Assembly (NCBI GenBank): GCA_030696285.1
Contig: JAUYSQ010000005.1
Span: 1 to 34,008 of the forward strand
DNA length: 34,008 nt
Direction of reading: 5' to 3'
From: Sulfuricurvum sp.
GTDB lineage: Bacteria > Campylobacterota > Campylobacteria > Campylobacterales > Sulfurimonadaceae
The notes below the pieces were generated by a model that was not told the origin of the DNA, searched no databases, and saw only the letters and a program-made list of their open reading frames with translations. Of the stretch, positions 17,113 through 25,250 are shown piece after piece (positions within the stretch are counted from its first letter, which is position 1; every line of letters starts with the position of its first letter). Both the position numbers and the translations under genes were made by a program.

Positions 17113-18918
17113 TTACTTTTTAGCGTAACGTTTACGATCCGCTGGATCCAACCATTTTTTACGGATACGGATAGTAAGAGGAGTTACTTCAAGAAGTTCA
17201 TCATCTTCGATCCATTCAAGTGCACGCTCAAGGTTCATATCACGTGGTGGTACGAGCTTGATCGCTTCGTCTGCTCCTGATGAACGGACGTTTGATTGCG
17301 CTTTTCCTTTGATCGGGTTAACGTCAAGGTCATTGGTTCGGCTATGCTCACCAACGATCATCCCTTTGTATACTTTTGTTTGAGGATTAACAAACAATAC
17401 TCCACGCTCTTGCAAGTTTGCAAGGGAAAATGCCAAGGTAACACCGTCTTCCATAGAGGTCAATGCTCCGTACTGACGGCTCTCAACGCCACTTGCCGTG
17501 TATGGGCGGAACTCCATAAAAGAGTGGTTCATAACACCCTCTCCTTTGGTTTCAGTCAAGAATTGTCCACGGAAACCAATAAGTCCACGTGCAGGGATAA
17601 CGAACTCAACACGCGTAAAGCCCTCACCCATTGGAACCATCGCTGTCATTTCTGCTTTACGACGACCAAGACGCTCGATGATGCTTCCTGCAAACTCTTG
17701 AGGAAGGTCTACGACGAGGTGCTCGAATGGCTCACATCTGACCCCTTCGATTTCACGTATGATAACTTCCGGACGTCCGATACCGAACTCGAAGCCCTCA
17801 CGACGCATATTTTCTGCAAGAATAGTGATTTGAAGTTCTCCACGTCCTGAAACTTGGAATTTACCCTCACCGATGACTTCACAACGCATTGCAACGTTGG
17901 TGTTCATTTCCGATTCTAAACGCTCACGAATTTTGTTTGACGTGATATGTTTCCCTTCTTGACCCGCAAGTGGAGAATCATTAACCGAGAAGAATACGTT
18001 CAACGTAGGCTCTTCAACGTGCATTGGATCCAATGGCATAGGATTGTTAGGATCACAAATGGTGTCCCCAACGTCTACGGTTTCGATACCTGCAAGGGCA
18101 ACGATGTCGCCCGCTTCTGCAGTTTGGATTTCTGTACGGTTAAGACCCATAAATCCGATAAGTTTAGAGATTTTACCCTTAACCATTTCGCCGTCTGCTT
18201 TTGCAAGGAGGATATTATCCCCTTTTGAAATGCGTCCGTTGAAGATACGAGCAATACCGATTTTACCAACATAATTATCGTAGTCCAATGTGAAAACTTG
18301 TAATTGTGTTGGGTTCTCAGCATCACCGGTAGGCTCAGGAATTTTTTCAAGAATGGTGTTAAACAAACACGTGAAATCGCCATCAGGATCAGACATATTA
18401 AGTTTTGCAATACCATCACGAGCTGCTGCATAGATGATTGGGAAATCAAGTTGATCTTCCGTTGCGTCCATTGCAACGAATAGGTCGAATACCTCGTCGA
18501 CTACGCGCTCAGGATCAGCGGAAGGTTTGTCGATTTTGTTAATAACAACGATTGGCTTGAGTCCAAGCGCTAACATTTTTTTAACAACAAACTTCGTCTG
18601 AGGCATAACCCCTTCGTAAGCATCAACGAGGATCAAAGCGCCGTCAACCATTTTCAATACGCGCTCAACTTCTCCACCGAAATCGGCGTGACCCGGAGTG
18701 TCGATAACGTTGATTTTATGATCACCGTAGCGAATCGCGGTATTTTTAGAAAGAATGGTAATTCCGCGTTCTTTCTCAAGGACGTTAGAGTCCATTGCTC
18801 TTTCGTTGACTTGCTCGTGGCTGCCATACGTTCCAGATTGCTTGAGCAATCCGTCAACTAAAGTGGTTTTACCGTGGTCAACGTGTGCGATGACGGCGAT
18901 ATTACGAATTTTTTGCAT
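17113..18918 (-). CDS. typA: Ribosome-associated GTPase TypA/BipA
   Basis: BipA is a translational GTPase that binds the 70S ribosome, aids 50S assembly and matters under stress such as cold. The 601-aa length is normal. The GTPase domain has AHVDHGKT (residues 11-18), ERGITI (switch I region), [16 protein letters not shown] and NKID. Elongation-factor domains II and III follow, with [19 protein letters not shown]. The BipA-specific C-terminal domain contains [20 protein letters not shown] and ends [20 protein letters not shown] lies about 7 nt before the ATG, and TAGAAT (18958-18953, minus strand) is a possible -10. It is divergent from the fliK operon. Confidence 0.97.
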   Translation of the reverse strand: MQKIRNIAVIAHVDHGKTTLVDGLLKQSGTYGSHEQVNERAMDSNVLEKERGITILSKNTAIRYGDHKINVIDTPGHADFGGEVERVLKMVDGALILVDAYEGVMPQTKFVVKKMLALGLKPIVVINKIDKPSADPERVVDEVFDLFVAMDATEDQLDFPIIYAAARDGIAKLNMSDPDGDFTCLFNTILEKIPEPTGDAENPTQLQVFTLDYDNYVGKIGIARIFNGRISKGDNILLAKADGEMVKGKISKLIGFMGLNRTEIQTAEAGDIVALAGIETVDVGDTICDPNNPMPLDPMHVEEPTLNVFFSVNDSPLAGQEGKHITSNKIRERLESEMNTNVAMRCEVIGEGKFQVSGRGELQITILAENMRREGFEFGIGRPEVIIREIEGVRCEPFEHLVVDLPQEFAGSIIERLGRRKAEMTAMVPMGEGFTRVEFVIPARGLIGFRGQFLTETKGEGVMNHSFMEFRPYTASGVESRQYGALTSMEDGVTLAFSLANLQERGVLFVNPQTKVYKGMIVGEHSRTNDLDVNPIKGKAQSNVRSSGADEAIKLVPPRDMNLERALEWIEDDELLEVTPLTIRIRKKWLDPADRKRYAKK

Positions 18919-19001
18919 TGAATGTCCTTGTGGGAAGCAAATATTTTCGCGAATTCTATCTAAAATAAGGTTAAGGATGGTTTAAGTGATTTTTTTAGCA
19001 T

Positions 19002-19018
19002 TTGGAATATTTTTTGCT
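19002..19018 (+). promoter_or_regulatory. Sigma-54 promoter for the fliK-flgD hook operon
   Basis: TTGG (GG at 19004-19005) and TTGC (GC at 19016-19017) are separated by exactly 10 bp between the invariant GG and GC, the -24/-12 geometry of sigma-54 (RpoN). Transcription should start near 19029, giving a leader of about 22 nt with AAAGGA before the ATG at 19051. Hook genes of Campylobacterota are classically RpoN-dependent. Confidence 0.8.
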
Positions 19019-19050
19019 TTATAAACTTTAATTACTTCAAAGGATCAATA

Positions 19051-20439
19051 ATGGTCGTTCAAAGCAAAGAGAACAAAACGTCCTCATCGCTTATTGATTT
19101 GCTCGGTGGCGCGGCTAAAAATAAAAATAGCAAAACAAATGATGTTTTTGCGCAACTGTTGTCCTCCCTTAATCCTCCACTAAAAGGGGAAAAGACTTTC
19201 GGGATGGTAGTCGATCCAAAAGCTTCCAAGGTCATTGAGTCGACTAAAATAAGCGAACCATTAAACGTGGGCGTAAAAAAACTCGAAGATGTGTTGAGTA
19301 ATGAAGAGACGAAAATGCTCCCCAAAGAGCTTATCAATGTTTTGAGCAACGATCAAGTGCGTTCACTCATTCAAAAAGCAAAAGAGTTTCTAAAAACCAC
19401 CATTTCGGAAAAAGCCCCTGAATATAAAGCAGATCCAAAATCTCTCCCTAAAACACTTATGGGGCTCGTAGAATTGGCCGATAAAATGGGGATTGATTTG
19501 AGTGAAATTACTCTATCAACTCTCGACGATAATGAAAAACCACGTTATAAAGAGCTCTCCTCCCCCTTGCTTTCTAAAAGTATTATAGAGGTAAAAGAGG
19601 TTTCAAAAGGAGAGGTTTCCCTAAATCCAAAAGTTTACGAAGCGATTACGCAGCTTTTAAATGAGACCAAAGAGGTTCAAGGTGAGATAAAAACGGCGAA
19701 AGAGGGTGAAAAAGTGGCTCACCAGCCTCTTCAGTCATTACTCAAAGAACTGAAACAATCGATGGAAGCTCCTACGGCTACTTCTATGGCAACTTCTAGT
19801 TCTACGGTTACTTCTACTTCAACCCCCTCTCCTGTCTTGACTCCGCTAGAGGTTCCAAAAGAGCATCCAAAAACGTCTGCTGTTGCCTCGTTGGATATTT
19901 TAGGGGCGTTATTGCGCGGGAGCAGCGAAATAGAAAAAATCGAGAGTAAGGAGAGCGGTAAAGCTTTGGAAGAGCCTTCGAAGCTTGTTGGGGTGTTTAA
20001 AGCCGATTCCCTCGAAGTAAAAGGAAAAGAGGCCGTTCAGAGTTTACGCCATTTTGCCATCGATCTCAAAGAGGCAGCTGAAAATTACAAGCCCCCTTTT
20101 ACCCGTATCATGATGAAACTTAACCCTGAAAAACTGGGGGAGATAGAGGTGACCTTGGTACAGCGCGGTAACAATGTTCACGTCAATATCCAATCGAGCA
20201 ACGCAAACAGTGTCGCGTTTCTCGCCCATAATGCCACCGAGCTCAAAGCACAGCTTGCCAGTCAGGGAATCACCAATGCAACGATGAACTTTATGTCGGG
20301 CGGGGAAAGCCAATCCCAAAACCCCAATCAACCGCAGCAACAGCAAAACCGTTTTCAATCATACCAATCGCTTTTAGAGCTTGAATCCAGTGAAGAGCAG
20401 TTGAGTGCTCTTGAAATCATCTTACCGCATTACGCGTAA
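19051..20439 (+). CDS. fliK: Flagellar hook-length control protein
   Basis: FliK measures the growing hook and switches the export apparatus from hook to filament substrates. The 462-aa protein has a long, low-complexity, lysine/glutamate-rich N-terminal part. A Ser/Thr/Pro linker (about residues 245-265, TATSMATSSSTVTSTSTPSP) follows. The C-terminal hook-control domain has PPFTRIMMKLNPEKLGEIEV then TLVQRGNNVHVNIQS (about 350-390). The glutamine-rich stretch NPNQPQQQQN lies near the end. The N-terminal part is poorly conserved in this family, so identification rests on the C-terminal domain and on the following flgD. AAAGGA is 7 nt before the ATG. Confidence 0.9.
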   Translation: MVVQSKENKTSSSLIDLLGGAAKNKNSKTNDVFAQLLSSLNPPLKGEKTFGMVVDPKASKVIESTKISEPLNVGVKKLEDVLSNEETKMLPKELINVLSNDQVRSLIQKAKEFLKTTISEKAPEYKADPKSLPKTLMGLVELADKMGIDLSEITLSTLDDNEKPRYKELSSPLLSKSIIEVKEVSKGEVSLNPKVYEAITQLLNETKEVQGEIKTAKEGEKVAHQPLQSLLKELKQSMEAPTATSMATSSSTVTSTSTPSPVLTPLEVPKEHPKTSAVASLDILGALLRGSSEIEKIESKESGKALEEPSKLVGVFKADSLEVKGKEAVQSLRHFAIDLKEAAENYKPPFTRIMMKLNPEKLGEIEVTLVQRGNNVHVNIQSSNANSVAFLAHNATELKAQLASQGITNATMNFMSGGESQSQNPNQPQQQQNRFQSYQSLLELESSEEQLSALEIILPHYA

Positions 20440-20451
20440 AAGGACATAATT

Positions 20452-21114
20452 ATGGCAATCAATGCACTTAACACGACAACAACTACCACAGCGTCGTCTA
20501 GTACGACCAATCCTAACAGTGTTTTGGGAAAAGACGACTTTTTAAAGCTTCTCTTGCTGGAACTCAAATATCAAGACCCTACCGCTCCGATGGACAGTGA
20601 GAAGATTCTCTCTCAAACCTCTCAGCTCGCGGCACTTGAATCAAGCGAAAATACGAATAAAGCACTGGAAACCTTGGCGGCATCGTTAGGGGCATCCATG
20701 CAATTTTCAGGTATCTCGGCCATCGGTAAAATAGCCGATACGGGGAGTAATGCGGTTAGTCTGACAAAAGGGAAAAATGTTGATTTTCAGCTCTATTTTC
20801 CCGATGATGTTACGACGGGTAAAATCAATATTATGGATGTGAATGGAAAAGTGCTTCATACCATGAATATCGGAGCTACCGATGCCGGTATCGCACAATA
20901 TACATGGGACGGAAAAGACAGTACAGGGGCGACTTTAGCGGAGGGGGTTTATTATATTGAATCTGCCTATACGGGAACCAATGGTGCATCTGAAACAACG
21001 CGTGTCGGACGCTATCCGATTGAGGCGATCAAATTTGATGCCGGTAAAACGTATGCCAAGCTGGGTGCCAGCTATGTTGACTTTAGCACCATTAAAGAGA
21101 TTACGGGAAATTAA
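20452..21114 (+). CDS. flgD: Flagellar hook assembly (capping) protein
   Basis: FlgD forms the cap under which hook subunits polymerise and is later lost. The 220-aa protein has a Thr/Ser-rich start. The defining N-terminal block follows: LGKDDFLKLLLLELKYQDPT then APMDSEKILSQTSQLAALES (about residues 25-64). The C-terminal half is an Ig/tudor-like fold with VNGKVLHTMNIG, QYTWDGKDSTGATLAEGVYY and YVDFSTIKEI. It lies 12 bp after fliK with AAAGGA before its ATG, so it shares the sigma-54 transcript. The length is normal. Confidence 0.95.
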   Translation: MAINALNTTTTTTASSSTTNPNSVLGKDDFLKLLLLELKYQDPTAPMDSEKILSQTSQLAALESSENTNKALETLAASLGASMQFSGISAIGKIADTGSNAVSLTKGKNVDFQLYFPDDVTTGKINIMDVNGKVLHTMNIGATDAGIAQYTWDGKDSTGATLAEGVYYIESAYTGTNGASETTRVGRYPIEAIKFDAGKTYAKLGASYVDFSTIKEITGN

Positions 21115-21214
21115 TTAAGCATGCAAGCGTGCGCGGGCTCACTGCCGAAGTGAACTTGTGCTGCTAGCGTAGCTATCGGGACGTATTCCGATGGCGTATT
21201 ATAAGGAAACTATT
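21115..21214 (+). other. Hairpin-rich intergenic leader between flgD and the first FlgE-family gene
   Basis: Four short hairpins can form in order: GCAT/GTGC (near 21120-21133), TCACT-GCCGA-AGTGA (21139-21153), GCTGC-TAGC-GTAGC (21160-21173, one G-U pair) and ATCGG/CCGAT (21175-21192). The last ends just before the ribosome-binding site AAGGAAA (21203-21209). No sigma-54 or clear sigma-70 promoter is seen, so this is probably read through from fliK. Confidence 0.45.
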
Positions 21215-22555
21215 GTGACACAAGGATATTACGCAGGGATTTCGGGGATTCAGACGCATCAGTATGGTTTGGATGTGGTTGCGGATAATTTAGCCAATAC
21301 CTCTACCACTGCCTATAAAGGGACATCAACAGAATTTTCGGATCTTTTTAGCAAGGCACTCACAAGCAGTAATGCCACGACCCCGACATCGGACGATATC
21401 GGATTTGGGGTGCAATTGCAAGCGACTACTTTCCAAATGGAACAAGGTTCCTTGATGCCCTCAGATAGGTTCAGTGATTTGGCGATTGAGGGTAATGGAT
21501 GGTTTGGGGCTACCTCCGGGACGCAAGATTATTTTACCCGTGATGGTCATTTTACGTTTGATACGTATCAGACAATAGCGGGAGATGTGAACTCTTCAAC
21601 GGCTCGTTTGGTAACAGCGGATGGAAAATACATCACAGGAACAATGCTTACGAATTTTGCCTATGACGCAAGCTTCGATTATGGTGACAGTGTGAGCAAT
21701 GGTGCTGTGGGCGCGTATGTGATTAGTGATCCTACAAGCGATGTGGTATTGTCCGGAGTGAATAGCCAGGGACCGCTGGAGTTTCCAACCCGTATTGCCT
21801 ACCCTGTAGAACCAACCACCCAAACACAATTTTTTGGAAATATCGGGGTAGCCAACGAGGTCCGTTCCATTAGTGCCGATGTTATCAGTGCTAGCAGTGA
21901 ACGCAATCGTCTCAAGCTGACCTTTACGCAGAGTGCAACCCAACCCTCTGTCGGTGTAGCATGGGATGTGGCGGCTACCGTTACCTCTAACGATGGAAGC
22001 GTGGTGTATGACACCCAAAACGGTCAGGCACTTTTCGGAGAGTCCGGAGGACTTTCCAGCTTTACCATTGCCTCCGTGAATAATGACGGAACGCCGGTTT
22101 CTATCGATTTGGGAAGCAATTACAGCGGTGTGATTGCCATTGACAGTGTCGGTATTAGCGGTTCATCGCAATCGGATGGTATTTCAGGGGGAACCCTCAC
22201 CAATTATGGGATCAATACAGATGGAGTGATTATCGCTGATTTCTCCAATGGTCGCCAAAGTGCCATCGGTCGCGTGGCGGTGTACCATTTTCAAAATGAC
22301 CAAGGGTTGAATCGTGAGGGGGGAACCTATTACCAGCAAAGCTCAGACAGCGGTAAACCGCTCTTTTGGACGGATGCGAATGGAAGTACGATTACGGGTG
22401 CTACCGTTCGAAGCGGAACACTAGAAGCATCTAATGTCCGGATGGAAGTGGGGCTGACCGATATGATTATTTTGCAGCGTGCCTATCAGGCGAATGCCAA
22501 AACAATTACTACGGTGGATGAGATGATCCAAAAAGCACTTCAAATGAGACGATAA
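21215..22555 (+). CDS. Flagellar hook/rod family protein, FlgE paralogue
   Basis: The 446-aa protein carries both helical ends of the axial protein family. The N-terminus is QGYYAGISGIQTHQYGLDVV then ADNLANTSTTAYKG. The C-terminus is LEASNVRMEVGLTDMIILQR then AYQANAKTITTVDEM. The middle has the FlgE/F/G core motif LAIEGNGWF. It follows flgD, the position of C. jejuni Cj0043, a second FlgE-like protein distinct from the main hook subunit. I chose GTG at 21215 because AAGGAAA lies 5 nt upstream and it yields the canonical short N-terminus. An ATG at 21191 would add eight residues. FlgG-like function cannot be excluded. Confidence 0.85.
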   Translation: MTQGYYAGISGIQTHQYGLDVVADNLANTSTTAYKGTSTEFSDLFSKALTSSNATTPTSDDIGFGVQLQATTFQMEQGSLMPSDRFSDLAIEGNGWFGATSGTQDYFTRDGHFTFDTYQTIAGDVNSSTARLVTADGKYITGTMLTNFAYDASFDYGDSVSNGAVGAYVISDPTSDVVLSGVNSQGPLEFPTRIAYPVEPTTQTQFFGNIGVANEVRSISADVISASSERNRLKLTFTQSATQPSVGVAWDVAATVTSNDGSVVYDTQNGQALFGESGGLSSFTIASVNNDGTPVSIDLGSNYSGVIAIDSVGISGSSQSDGISGGTLTNYGINTDGVIIADFSNGRQSAIGRVAVYHFQNDQGLNREGGTYYQQSSDSGKPLFWTDANGSTITGATVRSGTLEASNVRMEVGLTDMIILQRAYQANAKTITTVDEMIQKALQMRR

Positions 22556-22573
22556 TTTGGAATAAAAAATGCT
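22556..22573 (+). promoter_or_regulatory. Sigma-54 promoter for flgE
   Basis: TTTGG (GG at 22559-22560) and TGC (GC at 22571-22572) have exactly 10 bp between GG and GC. The flanks match the fliK promoter closely: both read TTTGGAATA, then a run of A or T, then TGCTTTATA. It begins directly after the stop codon of the preceding gene. Transcription would start near 22584, leaving a leader of about 110 nt. Confidence 0.78.
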
Positions 22574-22583
22574 TTATAGTTTT

Positions 22584-22694
22584 TACTGAATTAAATTTCT
22601 GCCTCATTAGAGGCTAGCTTTAGCAGCCCAAGCGGCTAGCGTATGTTGTTAGGGGCTTTGCTCCTGAAACGTGTTAAATTTAAAAGGACTACTT
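22584..22694 (+). other. Long structured 5' leader of flgE
   Basis: Hairpins are visible at GCCTC-ATTA-GAGGC (22601-22614), at GGCTAGC/GCAGCC just after it, and at AGGGGC-TTT-GCTCCT (22651-22665, one G-U pair). The word GCTAGCGTA (22635-22643) also occurs in the leader of the previous gene (21163-21171). AAAAGGA (22682-22688) is the ribosome-binding site. A post-transcriptional control role is inference. Confidence 0.45.
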
Positions 22695-24560
22695 ATGTTA
22701 CGCTCACTTTTTGCTGGGGTTACTGGCTTACAGTCACATCAGATCGCTATGGACGTTGAATCGAACAATATTGCCAATGTCAATACGATCGGGTATAAAT
22801 ATTCTCGTGCTAACTTTTCCGATCTTTTGGCCCAAACGAGTCAAATTGCAACAGCACCTCAAGGGGATTTGGGCGGTAAAAATGCCGTTCAAATCGGATT
22901 GGGAACGACGGTCAGTTCCGTTACTCGGATCATGACGCAAGGCTCGATTCAAAATACCGATAAAAATACGGACGTAGCGATCCAAGGGGACGGTTTCTTC
23001 ATCGTCAGTTCGGATGGCGGAAGTACCTATAAATACTCTCGTTCGGGGGATTTTAAATTTGATGCGGCGGGAAATTTCGTCGATAATAACGGATTTGTTG
23101 TTCAAGGGTGGCTGAGAGATCCAGATACCGGAAAAGTGGATGCGACGGCACCGATCGCCAATATCCAAATCCCCCCAGGGCTTACTACCCCTGCAAATGC
23201 CAGCACACAAGTCGTTCTTAAAGCCAATCTAAGTTCTAGCGGAACGGTATCCCAATATAGCCCTACCTATAAAATTGACGCAGCAGGGGTTGCTACAACA
23301 GCTGATGGTAGAATAGCTATTCCCGAAGATATGGGGGTTATGTTTAATGCGAGCGGAGAAGCCCTTCAATTGACTCCGGTTGCTACAGGTCCTATTGGAG
23401 GACAAGGAATTACTGTTTCTTTTGATAATAATGTCAATACAATGGAGTTTCGATATACCAACGATGATGCATTGGTTACTTCCGGAGTTATTGTACCTGG
23501 TACTCCTGCGGATCTTACCGATCCTTTAAATCCCATTCCTGCAATTCCGGGTGTCTATTATTTTCGTACGACCGAAGATGTACGTGCCGGATTGCAGACA
23601 TTAGCCCAAGATACATCACCAACGGCTGAGGTTACTATCAATAATCAAGGTAAGTTTATTGTTACTAACGCAGATACTGCAACGGGAGCATCTCTCACTA
23701 TAGCTGTATCGGGAATCGTTGATGCCAATACGGTCGAAAATGTCAAATTTACCAATGCTTTTGCAACAATGGCGGGTGCATTACCGGAAGGGACGGCGCT
23801 TAAGCAGTCGCAGGCACTCAATGCCGCAACCCATTCGGCGAGTATTGATGTGTATGATTCCCTCGGGAGTAAGCATACGGTAAAAACAGATTTTCGTAAA
23901 CAATCCATCAACACGCTCAATGGGGCAGCAGAGTGGAACTATACGATCAGCGTCGATACCCCAGGCTCAATCGGCGGGAATGCTCCGTATGAAAATATTC
24001 TCGAGGGAGGGGTTATCCAGTTTGGCAGTAATGGTGAACTGGCCGGATACAGTATCCCCAGCATCGACTTTTCTCCGAATAATGGTGCTGCACCGAACCA
24101 AGCGATAAATCTTGATTTTGGAAGCATTGGCGCATTTGATGGGATTACGAGTTTTGACAATCCATCTGCAACCAGCGGTATTAGCCAAGACGGTTTCCCA
24201 GGCGGTGATCTCGTCGGTATACGAATTGATCAAAGCGGTACGTTAGTCGGTTCATTTTCAAACGGACGCTCTTTTGGATTGGCACAAATCGGGATGGCAA
24301 AATTTACCAACAATGAAGGTCTCGTCAGTGATGGCGGAAATGTCTATCTCCAATCGGCGAACTCAGGAGATCCGATCATCGGTACGGCAGCGACGGCAGG
24401 ACGCGGATTTATGCAATCGTCCGCACTTGAAGCCTCCAATGTCGATTTATCCAAATCACTGACCAATCTCATCATTATTCAGCGCGGGTATCAAGCCAAT
24501 GGTAAAACGATTACCACATCGGATACGCTTCTTGAAACATTATTAGGAATTAAAAGATAG
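22695..24560 (+). CDS. flgE: Flagellar hook protein
   Basis: This 621-aa protein is the better candidate for the structural hook subunit. It starts MLRSLFAGVTGLQSHQIAMD then VESNNIANVNTIGYKYSRAN. It has the core segment VAIQGDGFFIVSSDGGSTYK then YSRSGDFKFD. It ends in LEASNVDLSKSLTNLIIIQR then GYQANGKTITTSDTLL, the paired helices that polymerise in the hook core. The large middle region (about 170-480) carries the variable surface domains, and hooks of Campylobacterota have large ones. ATG at 22695 is preferred because AAAAGGA lies 6 nt upstream; an in-frame codon at 22671 would add eight residues. It has its own sigma-54 promoter. Confidence 0.92.
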   Translation: MLRSLFAGVTGLQSHQIAMDVESNNIANVNTIGYKYSRANFSDLLAQTSQIATAPQGDLGGKNAVQIGLGTTVSSVTRIMTQGSIQNTDKNTDVAIQGDGFFIVSSDGGSTYKYSRSGDFKFDAAGNFVDNNGFVVQGWLRDPDTGKVDATAPIANIQIPPGLTTPANASTQVVLKANLSSSGTVSQYSPTYKIDAAGVATTADGRIAIPEDMGVMFNASGEALQLTPVATGPIGGQGITVSFDNNVNTMEFRYTNDDALVTSGVIVPGTPADLTDPLNPIPAIPGVYYFRTTEDVRAGLQTLAQDTSPTAEVTINNQGKFIVTNADTATGASLTIAVSGIVDANTVENVKFTNAFATMAGALPEGTALKQSQALNAATHSASIDVYDSLGSKHTVKTDFRKQSINTLNGAAEWNYTISVDTPGSIGGNAPYENILEGGVIQFGSNGELAGYSIPSIDFSPNNGAAPNQAINLDFGSIGAFDGITSFDNPSATSGISQDGFPGGDLVGIRIDQSGTLVGSFSNGRSFGLAQIGMAKFTNNEGLVSDGGNVYLQSANSGDPIIGTAATAGRGFMQSSALEASNVDLSKSLTNLIIIQRGYQANGKTITTSDTLLETLLGIKR

Positions 24561-24576
24561 ATTTTAGGGGTAAGAG

Positions 24577-24619
24577 TTGTCGGGAGGACATTGTGCCCCT
24601 TGCGGGTAGCGACCCGACA
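24577..24619 (+). terminator. Inverted repeats downstream of flgE (possible terminator or switch)
   Basis: TGTCGGG (24577-24583) can pair with CCCGACA (24613-24619) around a 29-nt loop. The latter arm can alternatively form the tight hairpin CGGGT-AGCG-ACCCG (24603-24616). AGGGG (24565-24569) can also pair with CCCCT (24595-24599). There is no T-run, so intrinsic termination is uncertain. Confidence 0.35.
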
Positions 24620-24730
24620 TACTTTGAACTTAAGGAGTATCGAAAGAATGAAAACTCCCCTTTGGCTGCTGCGACCAATTGGGATAGCATTATTATGAAA
24701 CAAGTTGGTAAACAAACGGTAATAAGAGGT

Positions 24731-24736
24731 TATAAT
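24731..24736 (+). promoter_or_regulatory. -10 box TATAAT 6 nt before an ATG (possible leaderless start)
   Basis: A consensus TATAAT is followed by TCCTCT and then the ATG at 24743. Transcription would begin at the start codon. AAGAGG at 24724-24729 is too far from the ATG (13 nt) to be an ideal ribosome-binding site and would lie upstream of the transcript. Confidence 0.5.
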
Positions 24737-24742
24737 TCCTCT

Positions 24743-25249
24743 ATGCGACACCGAACTCTTAAAAAAAATCAAAAACTATCCAAACCCGCTTCCGTTAGAA
24801 TTGCCTATGCCTCCTTTTGGTCTCGGGCATTAGGATTTATCACGGACATTTTTATGATAGGTTTGCCTATCTCTCTCATCATCATTCTCTTTTTCGGTTA
24901 CGATCAAACGCACAGTGCGGGCGGAATCGATGTCATCATGCAAAACAAAGAGGCTCTTAAAAATCCTCCTAATCCACTCGTTTCCATCGTGCAGCTTTGT
25001 TTGTTTATGATCGTTACGGTCACGTTATGGCATAAAAGCGGTCAAACTCCCGGAAAAAAAATGGCACATACCCGAGTGGTGGATGCGCGTACATTACAAA
25101 ATGCCCCCTATTGGAAACTGATACTCCGTTTTATTGGTTATTTTATTTCACTCATTACCCTCATCGGATTTTTTATCGGGCTGTTGCGCCGTGATAAACG
25201 CGCTTTGCACGATCTTCTCAGCGGTACGGCTGTGATTCAAGCTAACTAG
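24743..25249 (+). CDS. RDD family integral membrane protein
   Basis: The 168-aa protein matches the RDD family, named for conserved Arg and Asp residues. ASFWSRALGFITDIFMIGLP carries the first R and D in helix 1. GQTPGKKMAHTRVVDA is the loop after helix 2. RRDKRALHDLLSGTAVI is the C-terminal block. Three to four transmembrane helices are visible. Function is not settled for the family; some members are linked to sodium or proton exchange. ATG at 24743 was chosen because the family N-terminus begins just after it; the in-frame codon at 24593 would add 50 residues of unrelated intergenic sequence. Its stop is 1 bp before the MFS gene. Confidence 0.85.
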   Translation: MRHRTLKKNQKLSKPASVRIAYASFWSRALGFITDIFMIGLPISLIIILFFGYDQTHSAGGIDVIMQNKEALKNPPNPLVSIVQLCLFMIVTVTLWHKSGQTPGKKMAHTRVVDARTLQNAPYWKLILRFIGYFISLITLIGFFIGLLRRDKRALHDLLSGTAVIQAN

Positions 25250-25250
25250 C

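Noticed and set aside
17296-17850. 184-codon open frame antisense to typA
   Set aside because: It lies wholly inside the well-conserved typA gene on the other strand and has no ribosome-binding site or recognisable protein features.
22734-23210. 158-codon open frame antisense to flgE
   Set aside because: It is a shadow of flgE, whose N-terminal motifs are unmistakable.
24648-24698. 16-codon open frame (MKTPLWLLRPIGIALL) between flgE and the RDD gene
   Set aside because: It is too short, has a poor ribosome-binding site, and has no regulatory context such as a codon-run leader peptide.
24565-24742. c-di-GMP riboswitch before the RDD gene
   Set aside because: Hairpins are present, but the conserved GEMM-type core sequence and tetraloop/receptor pair are not visible.
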